A stretch of 64,000 nucleotides of DNA from Streptomyces sp. Root1304 (GCF_001426405.1 NZ_LMEP01000024.1:352678-416677), one strand, 5' to 3'; shown: positions 15,262-24,002, counted from the stretch's first letter. Numbers and translations: made by a program. Notes: generated by a model from the letters alone, not told the origin.

Positions 15262-16242
15262 ATGGCTGTACAGAAGCTTCCGCTCGCCAAGGCGCTCAAC
15301 GAGTCGCTCCGCAAGGCGCTGGAGACCGACCCCAAGGTCCTGATCATGGGCGAGGACGTCGGCAAGCTCGGCGGTGTCTTCCGGGTCACCGACGGTCTGC
15401 AGAAGGACTTCGGCGAGGACCGGGTCATCGACTCGCCGCTCGCCGAGTCGGGCATCGTCGGCACCGCGATCGGCCTGGCCCTGCGCGGCTACCGGCCGGT
15501 CGTGGAGATCCAGTTCGACGGTTTCGTCTTCCCCGCGTACGACCAGATCGTCACGCAGCTCGCCAAGATGCACGCCCGTGCGCTCGGCAAGGTCAAGATG
15601 CCGGTCGTCATCCGCATCCCGTACGGCGGCGGCATCGGCGCGGTCGAGCACCACTCCGAGTCCCCCGAGGCGCTCTTCGCGCACGTCGCGGGCCTCAAGG
15701 TCGTCTCGCCGTCCAACTCCTCGGACGCCTACTGGATGCTCCAGCAGGCCATCCAGAGCGACGACCCGGTCATCTTCTTCGAGCCCAAGCGCCGTTACTG
15801 GGACAAGGGCGAGGTCGACACCGAGGCCATCCCGGGCGAGCTCCACAGGGCCCGGGTGGCGCGCGAGGGCAGTGACCTCACGCTCGCCGCGTACGGCCCG
15901 ATGGTGAAGGTCTGCCTGGAGGCCGCCGCGGCCGCCCAGGAGGAGGGCAAGTCGGTCGAGGTCCTGGACCTGCGGTCGATGTCCCCGATCGACTTCGACG
16001 CGATCCAGCGGTCCGTCGAGAAGACCCGTCACCTCGTCGTCGTCCACGAGGCCCCGGTGTTCTACGGCTCCGGTGCGGAGATCGCCGCCCGGATCACCGA
16101 GCGCTGCTTCTACCACCTGGAAGCCCCCGTCCTGCGGGTCGGCGGCTACCACGCGCCGTATCCGCCGGCGCGCCTGGAGGAGGAGTACCTGCCGGGCCTC
16201 GATCGCGTGCTCGACGCCGTCGACCGCTCGCTGGCGTACTGA
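15262..16242 (+). CDS. bkdB: Branched-chain alpha-keto acid dehydrogenase E1 beta
   Basis: 326 residues: transketolase-like E1 beta subunit, which pairs with BkdA to form the ThDP active site and contacts the E2 core. Recognisable parts are LIMGEDVGKLGGVFRVTDGL, DSPLAESGIVGTAIGLALRG, EIQFDGFVFPAYDQIV and the C-terminal transketolase domain ending in GGYHAPYPPARLEEEYLPG, which is typical of BCKDH beta chains. Normal length. The gene starts 2 nt after bkdA, with its ribosome site inside the bkdA end, implying coupling, and is followed 10 nt later by bkdC. Confidence 0.93.
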   Translation: MAVQKLPLAKALNESLRKALETDPKVLIMGEDVGKLGGVFRVTDGLQKDFGEDRVIDSPLAESGIVGTAIGLALRGYRPVVEIQFDGFVFPAYDQIVTQLAKMHARALGKVKMPVVIRIPYGGGIGAVEHHSESPEALFAHVAGLKVVSPSNSSDAYWMLQQAIQSDDPVIFFEPKRRYWDKGEVDTEAIPGELHRARVAREGSDLTLAAYGPMVKVCLEAAAAAQEEGKSVEVLDLRSMSPIDFDAIQRSVEKTRHLVVVHEAPVFYGSGAEIAARITERCFYHLEAPVLRVGGYHAPYPPARLEEEYLPGLDRVLDAVDRSLAY

Positions 16243-16252
16243 GGAGAGCACC

Positions 16253-17674
16253 GTGACGATCCGCGAATTCAAGATGCCCGACGTGGGCGAGGGCCTGACC
16301 GAGGCCGAGATCCTCAAGTGGTACGTCCAGCCCGGTGACACCGTCACCGACGGGCAGGTCGTGTGCGAGGTCGAGACGGCGAAGGCGGCCGTCGAGCTGC
16401 CGATCCCCTTCGACGGCACGGTCCACGAGCTGCGTTTCCCCGAGGGGACCACGGTCGACGTCGGCCAGGTCATCATCTCGGTGAACGTCGGCGGCGGGGC
16501 GGCGCCCGAGGCCCCGGCGGCCCCGGTGGCCGAGGCCGCTCCGGCGCCCGCCGCGCCCGCGCCCGTCGCGGACGAGGAGGAGGACGAGCCGCAGGTCCGT
16601 CAGCCGGTCCTCGTCGGTTACGGCGTGGCCGCCAGCTCCACCAAGCGCCGCCCGCGCAAGGCGGCCCCGGGCGCGGTCCAGGCCGCTCCCGTCCAGGCTG
16701 CGCCCGTCGCCGTCTCCGTACCGGAGCAGCTCAACGGGCACGCTCCGGCCGGCGCCCGGCCGCTGGCCAAGCCGCCGGTCCGGAAGCTCGCCAAGGACCT
16801 CGGCGTCGACCTGGCCACGGTCACCCCGACCGGCCCGGACGGCATCATCACCCGTGAGGACGTCCACGCGGCGGCCGCTCCGGCGCCCGCGCCGGCCGTC
16901 GAGGCTCCGGCCCCGGCACCCGTGGCCGCCCCGGCCCCGGTCGCCGCGCCCGCACCCGTCGTGTCGACCGACGCCCGGGAGACCCGTGTCCCCGTCAAGG
17001 GCGTACGGAAGGCCACGGCGGCGGCGATGGTCGGTTCGGCCTTCACCGCGCCGCACGTCACCGAGTTCGTGACCTTCGACATCACGCGCACGATGAAGCT
17101 GGTCGACGAGCTCAAGTCCGGTACGGACATGGCGGGGCTGCGGGTCAACCCGCTGCTCCTCATCGCCAAGGCCGTCCTGGTCGCCGTCCGGCGCAACCCG
17201 GAGATCAACGCGGCCTGGGACGAGGCGGCGCAGGAGATCGTCCTCAAGCACTACGTGAACCTGGGCATCGCCGCGGCCACCCCGCGCGGTCTGCTCGTCC
17301 CGAACATCAAGGACGCGCACGCCCAGACCCTGCCCGAGCTGTCGGCCTCCCTGAGCGAGCTGGTCTCCACCGCCCGCGAGGGGAAGACGACCCCGGCGGC
17401 GATGCAGGGCGGCACCTTCACCATCACCAACGTGGGCGTCTTCGGCGTCGACACCGGTACGCCCATCCTGAACCCCGGCGAGTCCGCGATCCTCGCGGTC
17501 GGTGCGATCAAGCTCCAGCCGTGGGTCCACAAGGGCAAGGTGAAGCCGCGCCAGGTCACGACGCTGGCCCTCTCCTTCGATCACCGGCTGATCGACGGCG
17601 AGCTCGGCTCCAAGTTCCTGGCGGACGTCGCCGCGATCCTGGAGCAGCCGAAGCGGCTCATCACCTGGGCGTGA
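16253..17674 (+). CDS. bkdC: Lipoamide acyltransferase E2 of the branched-chain keto acid dehydrogenase
   Basis: 473 residues. N-terminal lipoyl domain with the lipoylated Lys in EVETAKAAVELP (about residue 44). An Ala/Pro-rich swinging arm with repeated APAPA units. A peripheral subunit-binding domain (PPVRKLAKDLGVDLATV...GIITREDV, about 175-207) that holds E1 and E3. A second Ala/Pro linker. The C-terminal catalytic domain ends with SFDHRLIDGELGSKF, where His and Asp (about 443 and 447) are the acyltransferase residues. The GTG at 16253 follows GAGGAG and the protein starts exactly at the lipoyl domain. E3 is not encoded here. Transcription ends at the hairpin just downstream. Confidence 0.93.
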   Translation: MTIREFKMPDVGEGLTEAEILKWYVQPGDTVTDGQVVCEVETAKAAVELPIPFDGTVHELRFPEGTTVDVGQVIISVNVGGGAAPEAPAAPVAEAAPAPAAPAPVADEEEDEPQVRQPVLVGYGVAASSTKRRPRKAAPGAVQAAPVQAAPVAVSVPEQLNGHAPAGARPLAKPPVRKLAKDLGVDLATVTPTGPDGIITREDVHAAAAPAPAPAVEAPAPAPVAAPAPVAAPAPVVSTDARETRVPVKGVRKATAAAMVGSAFTAPHVTEFVTFDITRTMKLVDELKSGTDMAGLRVNPLLLIAKAVLVAVRRNPEINAAWDEAAQEIVLKHYVNLGIAAATPRGLLVPNIKDAHAQTLPELSASLSELVSTAREGKTTPAAMQGGTFTITNVGVFGVDTGTPILNPGESAILAVGAIKLQPWVHKGKVKPRQVTTLALSFDHRLIDGELGSKFLADVAAILEQPKRLITWA

Positions 17675-17689
17675 CGCCCGGCTTGCGAC

Positions 17690-17703
17690 GTTTCACGTGA
17701 AAC
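17690..17703. other. parS: parS centromere site
   Basis: GTTTCACGTGAAAC is an exact copy of the 14-bp Streptomyces parS core; with flanks it matches 15 of 16 positions of TGTTTCACGTGAAACA. It lies 16 bp after bkdC and touches the base of the following terminator stem. ParB binds many such sites around oriC to build the segregation complex. Confidence 0.88.
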
Positions 17704-17743
17704 ACCCGGTCGGGGAGGGGGAACACCCCTCCCCGACCGGGTG
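17703..17743 (+). terminator. Terminator of bkdABC
   Basis: An 18-bp perfect stem (17703-17720 with 17726-17743) and loop GAACA, 29 nt after the bkdC stop. Its first base is the last base of parS. Confidence 0.88.
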
Positions 17744-17830
17744 CGGACCGCGACGCCCGCCGCCTACCCGCCCCGTCCGTATCGCGGACGGGGCTGCCTG
17801 TTGCACCCCTGTTGTATCTATGCTGTGCGC

Positions 17831-18505
17831 ATGCCATCAGCGCCAGCCGGTCCAGCCCCGCTGCCCACCAAGCAGCCCCCCGCCGCCGACCGTGTCTACA
17901 TGCACGTCAAGCAGGCCGTACTCGACCGGCGCTACGAGGGAGGCACCCTCCTCACCGAGGGCGAACTCGCCACGGCCGTCGGCGTGTCCAGGACCCCCGT
18001 GCGCGAGGCCCTGCTCAAGCTGGAGATGGAAGGGCTGCTCAAGCTCTACCCGAAGAAGGGCGCCCTCGTCCTCGCCGTCTCCGCGCAGGAGATCGCCGAC
18101 GTCGTCGAGACCCGGCTGCTCGTCGAGGAGTTCGCCGTCCGCCGGGCCGTCCCCGCGCCCGCCTCGCTGATCGCCCGCCTGGAAGAGCTCCTGGAGGAGC
18201 AGCAGCGGCGGGCCGAGGCCGGGGACCTGGCGGAGGTCGCGGTCACCGACCGGTGCTTCCACGCCGAGATCGTCCGCCACGCGGGCAACCAGATCCTCTC
18301 CCGCCTCTACGACCAGCTCCGGGACCGCCAGCTCCGCATGGGCGTCGCCGTGATGCAGTCCCAGCCCGACCGCGTCGCCAAGAACATCACCGAGCACGCC
18401 GAGATCCTCGACCGGATCAAGGCCGGGGACGTCGAGGGCGCCGCCGCCTGCGTCCGCCAGCACCTCAGCTGGGTCAAGGTCCTGGTCCGGGGTGAGGACC
18501 GGTGA
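17831..18505 (+). CDS. GntR family transcriptional regulator (FadR/FCD subfamily)
   Basis: 224 residues. N-terminal winged helix (DRVYMHVKQAVLDRRYEGG...ELATAVGVSRTPVREALLKLEMEGLL) and a C-terminal all-helical FCD ligand domain with the metal-site residues of this class (DRCFHAEIVRHAGN, later His in ITEHAEIL). The frame is open 30 codons further upstream, but the ATG at 17831 is where the family N-terminus begins, and TATGCT lies 6 nt before it, so the mRNA may be leaderless. Its TGA overlaps the GTG of the MFS gene, and it presumably controls that transporter in response to the transported metabolite. Confidence 0.87.
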   Translation: MPSAPAGPAPLPTKQPPAADRVYMHVKQAVLDRRYEGGTLLTEGELATAVGVSRTPVREALLKLEMEGLLKLYPKKGALVLAVSAQEIADVVETRLLVEEFAVRRAVPAPASLIARLEELLEEQQRRAEAGDLAEVAVTDRCFHAEIVRHAGNQILSRLYDQLRDRQLRMGVAVMQSQPDRVAKNITEHAEILDRIKAGDVEGAAACVRQHLSWVKVLVRGEDR

Positions 18506-19839
18506 GCGACCGCCGGCACCGCGACCGCAGCCGCAACGGATACGGCTCCGCCGTCACCCTCCCCGGCGACCCGCCCGGCGGCCGTCGCGCCGCCCTCGTC
18601 TGGGGCGTCGGCGTCGCCGTCTACTTCGTCGCCGTCATCTTCCGTACGTCCCTCGGCGTCGCCGGCCTCGACGCCGCCGACCGCTTCGACGTCAACGCCT
18701 CCGCGCTCTCCACCTTCTCCATACTCCAGCTGCTGGTCTACGCGGGCATGCAGATACCCGTCGGCCTGATGGTCGACCGGCTCGGCACCAAGAAGGTCCT
18801 CGCTCTCGGCGTCGTCCTCTTCACCCTCGGCCAGCTGGGCTTCGCGCTCTCCCCGTCGTACGGCACGGCGCTCGCCTCCCGAGCCCTCCTCGGCTGCGGC
18901 GACGCCATGACCTTCATCAGCGTCCTGCGGCTCGGCACCCGCTGGTTCCCCGCCCGGCGCGGCCCGCTGATCGGCCAGGTCGCCGCCCTCTTCGGCATGG
19001 CCGGCAACCTCGTCTCCACCGTCTTCATCGCCCGCGCCCTGCACGGCCTCGGCTGGACGACCACCTTCGTCGGCAGCTCGCTGGCCGGCGTCCTCGTCCT
19101 CGTCCTGCTGCTGCTCTTCCTCAAGGATCACCCCGAGGGGTACCAGCCCCAGCCGGCCACCCACGCGGGCGCCGCGTTCGTCCGCCGGCAGATCGCTGAG
19201 TCCTGGCGGGAGCCCGGCACCCGGCTCGGCATGTGGGTGCACTTCACCACCCAGTTCCCCGCGATGGTCTTCCTGCTGTTGTGGGGGCTGCCGTACCTCG
19301 TCGAGGCGCAGGGCCTGTCCCGGTCGACCGCCGGGACCCTGCTCACCCTGGTCGTCCTGTCGAACATGGTCATCGGCCTCGCGTACGGGCAGATCATCGC
19401 CCGCCACCACACGGCCCGCGCCCCGCTCGCCCTCGGCACCGTCGCCGCCACCGCGCTGCTGTGGGCGACCACCCTCGCCTACCCGGGCGACCACGCCCCG
19501 ATGTGGCTGCTCGTCACCCTCTGCCTGGTCCTCGGCGCCTGCGGCCCGGCCTCGATGATCGGCTTCGACTTCGCCCGCCCGGCGAACCCGCCGGAGCGTC
19601 AGGGCACCGCGTCCGGCATCGTCAACATGGGTGGTTTCGTGGCCTCGATGACCACGCTGCTCGCCGTGGGCGTGCTGCTCGACGCGACCGGCGGCAACTA
19701 CCGGATCGCGTTCTCGTCGGTCTTCGTCCTGGAGGCCCTGGGCATCGTGCAGATCCTGCGCCTGAAGGCCCGTACCCACCGCAGGGAGCGGGAACGGCTC
19801 GTCGCCAGCAGGGTGGAAGCCGTCCACGTCCCCGTCTAG
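18502..19839 (+). CDS. MFS transporter
   Basis: A 445-residue major facilitator with about 12 membrane helices. The loop between helices 2 and 3 has MVDRLGTKKVLALG, the MFS motif A in variant form. A charged loop (LFLKDHPEGYQPQPATH...) divides the two halves, as in organic-anion or phthalate/sugar-phosphate-type permeases. The GTG start overlaps the GntR stop (GTGA), so the two are co-translated. The substrate is unknown; a carboxylate controlled by the FCD-type regulator is a reasonable guess. Confidence 0.88.
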   Translation: MSDRRHRDRSRNGYGSAVTLPGDPPGGRRAALVWGVGVAVYFVAVIFRTSLGVAGLDAADRFDVNASALSTFSILQLLVYAGMQIPVGLMVDRLGTKKVLALGVVLFTLGQLGFALSPSYGTALASRALLGCGDAMTFISVLRLGTRWFPARRGPLIGQVAALFGMAGNLVSTVFIARALHGLGWTTTFVGSSLAGVLVLVLLLLFLKDHPEGYQPQPATHAGAAFVRRQIAESWREPGTRLGMWVHFTTQFPAMVFLLLWGLPYLVEAQGLSRSTAGTLLTLVVLSNMVIGLAYGQIIARHHTARAPLALGTVAATALLWATTLAYPGDHAPMWLLVTLCLVLGACGPASMIGFDFARPANPPERQGTASGIVNMGGFVASMTTLLAVGVLLDATGGNYRIAFSSVFVLEALGIVQILRLKARTHRRERERLVASRVEAVHVPV

Positions 19840-19858
19840 CGGACCGCCGCGGGGCGGA

Positions 19859-20686
19859 CTAGCGGGGCGTCACCGCGAAGTTGTCGAGGATGGCCTGCGC
19901 CAGTCCCTCGTCACCCTCGGTCTTGACCCGGTCGGCCACCTCGGCCGGCCGGACCCGGCCGCAGGCCAGCCGTACGAACGTCTCCCAGTCCGTCGCCAGG
20001 GTCACCGCGGGGCCCAGCGACGGCGCGCCGTCGATCGAACCCCGGCCCTCCGCGTCGACCCGCACGGTCCGCAGGAACTCCACCGGGCCGCTCACGTCGA
20101 TGACCACCGCCGAGGAAGCGGGCGCCCCGGCGTCCTTGGCGATCACCTTCGGGAGCGCCTCCAGGAGCACGTCCCGCGTGACGTGCGCACCCGCCGAGTC
20201 CGCGTTGCCCGGCCGGCCGAGCGCGACCCGCAGGTCCTGCTCGTGCACCCACACGTCGAAGGCGCGCATCCGGTAGGCCAGTTCCAGGGACTGCTCGGCG
20301 CCCAGGGGAGCGCGGATCAGGTGCTCGGGGGAGCGGTTCTCGTTGCGGAGCTGCCGGGCCCGGCGGATCAGGATGTACTCCAGCTCCGAGGTCATCTCCG
20401 GTGCGGTGTGGTGCCGCCGCACATCGACCTGGACCTCCATGTAGCGCGCGAAGTCACTGCGTACGTGGTACAGGTCGCGGGGCAGGGAGTGGATCGGCCG
20501 CGGGTCGCCGAGCATCTCGGTCTCCATGCCGATGACATGGGACACGATGTCCCGCACCGACCAGCCGGGGCACGGGGTCGGCCGGTTCCACTCGCCCTCC
20601 ACGAGCGGCTGCACCAGCTCGGCTATCGCCTCGATGGAATGGGTCCAGGCGTCGGCGTAGTTCTGGAGGCTGGGATGGACGGTCAC
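19859..20686 (-). CDS. Mycothiol-dependent-type maleylpyruvate isomerase family enzyme
   Basis: 275 residues of the actinobacterial TIGR03083-type family. The N-terminal DinB-like four-helix bundle has W-x(3)-TPCPGWSVRDIVSHV, where the His is a metal ligand, and VWVHEQDLRVALGRPG carries the second conserved His/Glu region. A C-terminal SCP2/MDMPI_C-like domain follows. Family members use mycothiol with a divalent metal for isomerisation or thiol transfer. The substrate cannot be inferred. It is convergent with the MFS gene, with about 20 bp between their ends. Confidence 0.82.
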   Translation of the reverse strand: MTVHPSLQNYADAWTHSIEAIAELVQPLVEGEWNRPTPCPGWSVRDIVSHVIGMETEMLGDPRPIHSLPRDLYHVRSDFARYMEVQVDVRRHHTAPEMTSELEYILIRRARQLRNENRSPEHLIRAPLGAEQSLELAYRMRAFDVWVHEQDLRVALGRPGNADSAGAHVTRDVLLEALPKVIAKDAGAPASSAVVIDVSGPVEFLRTVRVDAEGRGSIDGAPSLGPAVTLATDWETFVRLACGRVRPAEVADRVKTEGDEGLAQAILDNFAVTPR

Positions 20687-20841
20687 GGGACCCCTCGGCG
20701 GTTCTTCGGTGCGCGGGCTGAAAACACGACTGGGTAGGAGGCTCGGACGCTAAGTTACGCTGCCCGAAGGCACCCCGGCAGTGCTTTCGTGTGACGATCG
20801 TAGGCCGGTGTTGACGGCTCGAATGCCAGGACGGTGGTAGT

Positions 20842-21645
20842 GTGCGCGCCTCGCTGATCCAGATCGCGGTAGACCCGGACGAACCGGTCGACGCCCGTCG
20901 TGCCCGCGTGGGCCGTCTCGTACGGGCGGAATCCGGCCACGCGGACCTTGTCGTCCTGCCCGAACTGTGGACCGTCGGAGCCTTCGCCTCCGACCTCTTC
21001 GCCGCCGAGTCCGAGCCGTTGAACGGCCCGACGCACCGGGCGATGGCGGACGCCGCCCGCGACGCCGGGGTCTGGCTGCACGCCGGATCCTTCGTCGAGG
21101 CGGAGGGCGGCGCCCTCTACAACACCTCGCTCGTCCTCTCCCCCGACGGCGAACTCGCCGCCTCCTACCGCAAGATCCACCGCTTCGGCTTCGACAAGGG
21201 CGAGGCGGTGATGATGGCCGCCGGGGAGGACCTCGTCACCGTCGACCTGCCGCACCTCACCGTCGGCGTCGGCACCTGCTACGACCTGCGCTTCCCCGAA
21301 CTCTTCCGTGGTCTCGTCGACGCCGGCGCGCAGGCCTTCGTCGTCCCGGCCGGCTGGCCGGCGCTCCGCCGCGCCCACTGGAGCCTGCTCGCCCGCGCCC
21401 GCGCGGTCGAGAACCAGGCGTACGTCCTCGCCTGCGGTACGGCGGGCACGCACGCGGGCGTGGAGCAGGCCGGCCACTCGATCGTCGTCGACCCCTGGGG
21501 CGAGACCCTGGCCGAGGCGGGCCCCGACGAGGAGATCCTGCGGGTCGTCCTCGACCCGGCGAAGGTCACGGCCACCCGCGAACAGTTCCCGGCCCTGAAG
21601 GACCGGGTGCTCGGCATCGCCCCGCCGGCGACCGGCCGCCGTTGA
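20842..21645 (+). CDS. Carbon-nitrogen hydrolase (nitrilase superfamily, Nit-like)
   Basis: A 267-residue amidase-type hydrolase. The Glu-Lys-Cys triad is visible: Glu in VLPELWT (about 41), Lys in YRKIHRFGFDKGE (about 111) and Cys in VGVGTCYDLRFPELFR (about 145). The sequence most resembles the Nit/omega-amidase branch, which hydrolyses deaminated glutathione or 2-oxo-omega-amidates. The GTG start lacks a clear Shine-Dalgarno, but the N-terminus MRASLIQIAV is the first beta strand of the fold. It is transcribed away from the mycothiol-type enzyme gene over about 150 bp. Confidence 0.9.
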   Translation: MRASLIQIAVDPDEPVDARRARVGRLVRAESGHADLVVLPELWTVGAFASDLFAAESEPLNGPTHRAMADAARDAGVWLHAGSFVEAEGGALYNTSLVLSPDGELAASYRKIHRFGFDKGEAVMMAAGEDLVTVDLPHLTVGVGTCYDLRFPELFRGLVDAGAQAFVVPAGWPALRRAHWSLLARARAVENQAYVLACGTAGTHAGVEQAGHSIVVDPWGETLAEAGPDEEILRVVLDPAKVTATREQFPALKDRVLGIAPPATGRR

Positions 21646-21687
21646 CCGCCTGCCGTTGACCGGCCGCCGGGGCCGACGGCCTCGGCT

Positions 21688-22296
21688 TCAGTACTGGCTG
21701 TCCGCCCACAGGTCGGTCACCCGCGAGACGCCCGCGCGGACCGCCCCGACCCGGGTGAGGGCCGAGCGGTCGACGCCCGCGAAGACCAGCGCGAGCGCCA
21801 GGTCGCCGCCCTCCGCGCGCCCGCCGACGTGGACGGCCAGCTGCCGCTTCCTGCCGCGCCCCGAGGCGCGGACGGTGACGGTGAGGCCGGGGTCCTCGTC
21901 GTCGGGCTCGCGGGTCAGGACGTACGCCCGCTTGTCGAGTGCCGCGAGCCGGTAGTGGTCGCCCGCGTACCGCAGCGTGAGGGCGCGCTGCGCCGCCGTG
22001 GCGCCCCAGCGGTTCCGCCGCACGGACACGATGCGGTCGCCGACCCGGAGGGTGGACCGGTTCAGCGTCGGCAGCCGGATGCCGTCGGTGTGCATGCCCC
22101 GGGCCTCGAAGGTGGCGACGGGTATCAGCCCGCCGCGCGCCTCCGAGACGACGGTCTCCGGCGCGGTACGCGGCAGCGGGCAGGTCAGCGTGATCTCGCC
22201 GAACTCCCGCGAGACGCCCCGCCATCCGGACCGGCGGTCGTGCCGGCCGCCTTCCTGCCACGGCTGGAGGACGAAGGGGGAGACGGCGGTGTGCAT
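21688..22296 (-). CDS. Hypothetical protein
   Basis: 202 residues that I do not recognise. No signal peptide or membrane segment. Basic, with several short beta-like stretches (RLAALDKRAYVLTREPDDEDPGLTVTV, GRKRQLAVHVGGRAEGGDLALALVFAGV). The reading frame continues far upstream, but the ATG at 22296 has GAGGAG 6 nt before it and lies in the gap after the MocR gene, which supports this start. It is downstream of and co-directional with the MocR-type gene (gap 35 bp) and may be co-transcribed. The repeated phrase of a hydrophobic strand after a basic stretch recalls small tubby/LURP-like folds, but this is speculation. Confidence 0.65.
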   Translation of the reverse strand: MHTAVSPFVLQPWQEGGRHDRRSGWRGVSREFGEITLTCPLPRTAPETVVSEARGGLIPVATFEARGMHTDGIRLPTLNRSTLRVGDRIVSVRRNRWGATAAQRALTLRYAGDHYRLAALDKRAYVLTREPDDEDPGLTVTVRASGRGRKRQLAVHVGGRAEGGDLALALVFAGVDRSALTRVGAVRAGVSRVTDLWADSQY

Positions 22297-22331
22297 GGTC
22301 GCTCCTCGGTGAGGGGGGATGGGGCTCGGGG

Positions 22332-23939
22332 TCAGAGGGTGACAGCGCGCAGGGAGGCCCGTACGGGCCCGTAGGGGATCCCCGCCCTGCCCGGCCCGTA
22401 GGGGATCGCCGGCCCGCGCCCGTACTCCTCCCACGCCGCCGCCAGTCTCCGTACCGCCTCCGTCAACTGCTCCGGGGGCAGCAGGAAGTGCAGCCGCAGA
22501 TGACGGACGCTGCCGCCGAGGGCGTCGGTGGTCACGCCCGGCAGGACCGCCACCCCGTGGCGCAGGGCGAGCTGGGCGAAGGAGACGCCGTCGCCGTGCG
22601 GGAGGCGCACCCAGAGCGTCTGGCCGCCGGTCGCCGGGGCGCAGGACCAGGACGGGAGCAGCCGGGCCAGCTCGCCGCGCAGATGCGCGTGGCCCGCGCG
22701 GACCGCGTCCAGGCGGGCGGCGAGGACCGGCGCGAAGTCGTCGAGGAGCCGGGCCGCCGCGAGCTGGGACGGCACGTCGCAGCCCAGGTCGTGCAGGGCC
22801 TTCAGCCGGGCGAGCCGGGCGATCAGGGGCGCGGGGCCGCGCACCCAGCCGATCCGGAGGCCGCCCCACACGACCTTGGAGAGCGAGCCGACCGCGACGA
22901 CCTCGCCGTACGAGGAGAGGGAACGGTCCTCCGGCGAACGGTCCTCCGCCGAGCCGCCTTCCGCCGAGCCGCCTTCCGGCGGGTGGCCTTCCGGCGAGCG
23001 GTCCTCCGGCCGCTGGGCGAACGCCAGGTCGCCCAGCACCTCGTCGTCCACCAGCGGCACCCCGAGCGCGTTCGCCGCCTCCACGAGCCGGCGCCCGGCG
23101 AGCGGCGGCAGGACCGTGCCCGTCGGGTTCTGGAAACGGGCCACCACATAGGCCAGGGCGGGACGGTGGCGTTCCATCACACGGATCGCCTCCGTCACGT
23201 CCAGCCCGTCGGGACCGACCGCCACCGGCAGCGGGACGGCGGCGGCCTCCCGGACCAGGTCGAGCGCCCCCGGATACGTCGGCGCTTCGAGCAGCACCCC
23301 GTCGCCGGGCGCGAGCAGGAGCCGGGTGAGCAGCGAAAGCCCCTGCTGGGCGCCGGTCGTGACCAGGATCTGGCCGGGCTCGGTCGGCACCCCGCGCGCC
23401 GCGTAGCGGGCCGCGACGGCCGTCCGCAGCACCCCGAGGCCGGCCGGGTGGTAGCCGAGGTCGCCCTCGGGCAGGACGAGCGAGCGGTACGCCTCCGTCA
23501 GCTCGGGCGGCGGCCCGGTGGGAGCGGCGCAGCTCAGCAGGAGCACGTCGTCCGGCGCCTCCAGGAGGTGCAGGAACAGCGGGTTCGAGGTCTCGGTCAC
23601 CCGGGGCGCCGCCGCCGTGTCCGGCTGCGTCCCCTCCTCGGGCTCCGGCGCCAGGGCCGCCCGTGTCACCCGGGTCCCGCTGCCCTGTCGCCGTACCAGC
23701 CGCCCCTCCTGCCGCAGGGTGTCGTACGCGGCGACCACCGTCGTCCGGCCCACGGCCAGCGCCCGCGCCAGCCGCCGGTCCGGCGGCAGCAGGGTGCCGG
23801 GGGGCAGCGCGCCCTCGTCGATCAGCCGGCGCAGCCGGGCCGCGAGCAGCAGGTACAGCGGCCCGCGTCCGGCCGACCAGCGGCCGAGCCGGGCGACCAG
23901 GTCGTCGGCCGGTGGGGGGAGGTGTCCGATTGGTTCCAT
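22332..23939 (-). CDS. MocR/PdxR-type GntR regulator with aminotransferase domain
   Basis: 535 residues: N-terminal GntR winged helix (LYLLLAARLRRLIDEGALPPGTLLPPDRRLARALAVGRTTVVAAYDTLRQEG, about 28-80) fused to a fold-type I aminotransferase domain with the PLP Lys in GSLSKVVWGGLRIGW (Lys355). MocR proteins sense PLP or its amino-acid adducts and usually act on a divergent gene, here a PLP-dependent trans-sulfuration enzyme. Six tandem 15-bp repeats add about 30 residues of P/A-E-D/G-R/G-S pentapeptides roughly 12 residues before the PLP Lys, an insertion I would not expect in the family. The start codon lies inside an inverted repeat that is probably its operator. Confidence 0.9.
   Translation of the reverse strand: MEPIGHLPPPADDLVARLGRWSAGRGPLYLLLAARLRRLIDEGALPPGTLLPPDRRLARALAVGRTTVVAAYDTLRQEGRLVRRQGSGTRVTRAALAPEPEEGTQPDTAAAPRVTETSNPLFLHLLEAPDDVLLLSCAAPTGPPPELTEAYRSLVLPEGDLGYHPAGLGVLRTAVAARYAARGVPTEPGQILVTTGAQQGLSLLTRLLLAPGDGVLLEAPTYPGALDLVREAAAVPLPVAVGPDGLDVTEAIRVMERHRPALAYVVARFQNPTGTVLPPLAGRRLVEAANALGVPLVDDEVLGDLAFAQRPEDRSPEGHPPEGGSAEGGSAEDRSPEDRSLSSYGEVVAVGSLSKVVWGGLRIGWVRGPAPLIARLARLKALHDLGCDVPSQLAAARLLDDFAPVLAARLDAVRAGHAHLRGELARLLPSWSCAPATGGQTLWVRLPHGDGVSFAQLALRHGVAVLPGVTTDALGGSVRHLRLHFLLPPEQLTEAVRRLAAAWEEYGRGPAIPYGPGRAGIPYGPVRASLRAVTL
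22921..23010. repeat. Six in-frame 15-bp tandem repeats within the MocR gene
   Basis: Six 15-bp units (for example GAACGGTCCTCCGGC, GAGCCGCCTTCCGGC) run without gaps from 22921 to 23010 and encode six pentapeptides of the type PEDRS/AEGGS. Slippage of such units would change protein length in steps of five residues without a frameshift. Confidence 0.85.
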
Positions 23940-23964
23940 CGCCGAACCAATCTGCCGGGATTGG
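23928..23964. promoter_or_regulatory. MocR operator candidate with ATTGG half-sites
   Basis: GATTGGTTC (23928-23936) and GAACCAATC (23944-23952) form a 9-bp perfect inverted repeat that spans the MocR start codon (23937-23939). A third GATTGG follows at 23959-23964 as a direct repeat. Mixed inverted and direct half-sites between divergent genes are characteristic of MocR-type regulators. Confidence 0.65.
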
Positions 23965-24002
23965 ACCTGGGAACGCAAACCGCCGGTCAACAGACTGGCC
24001 CC

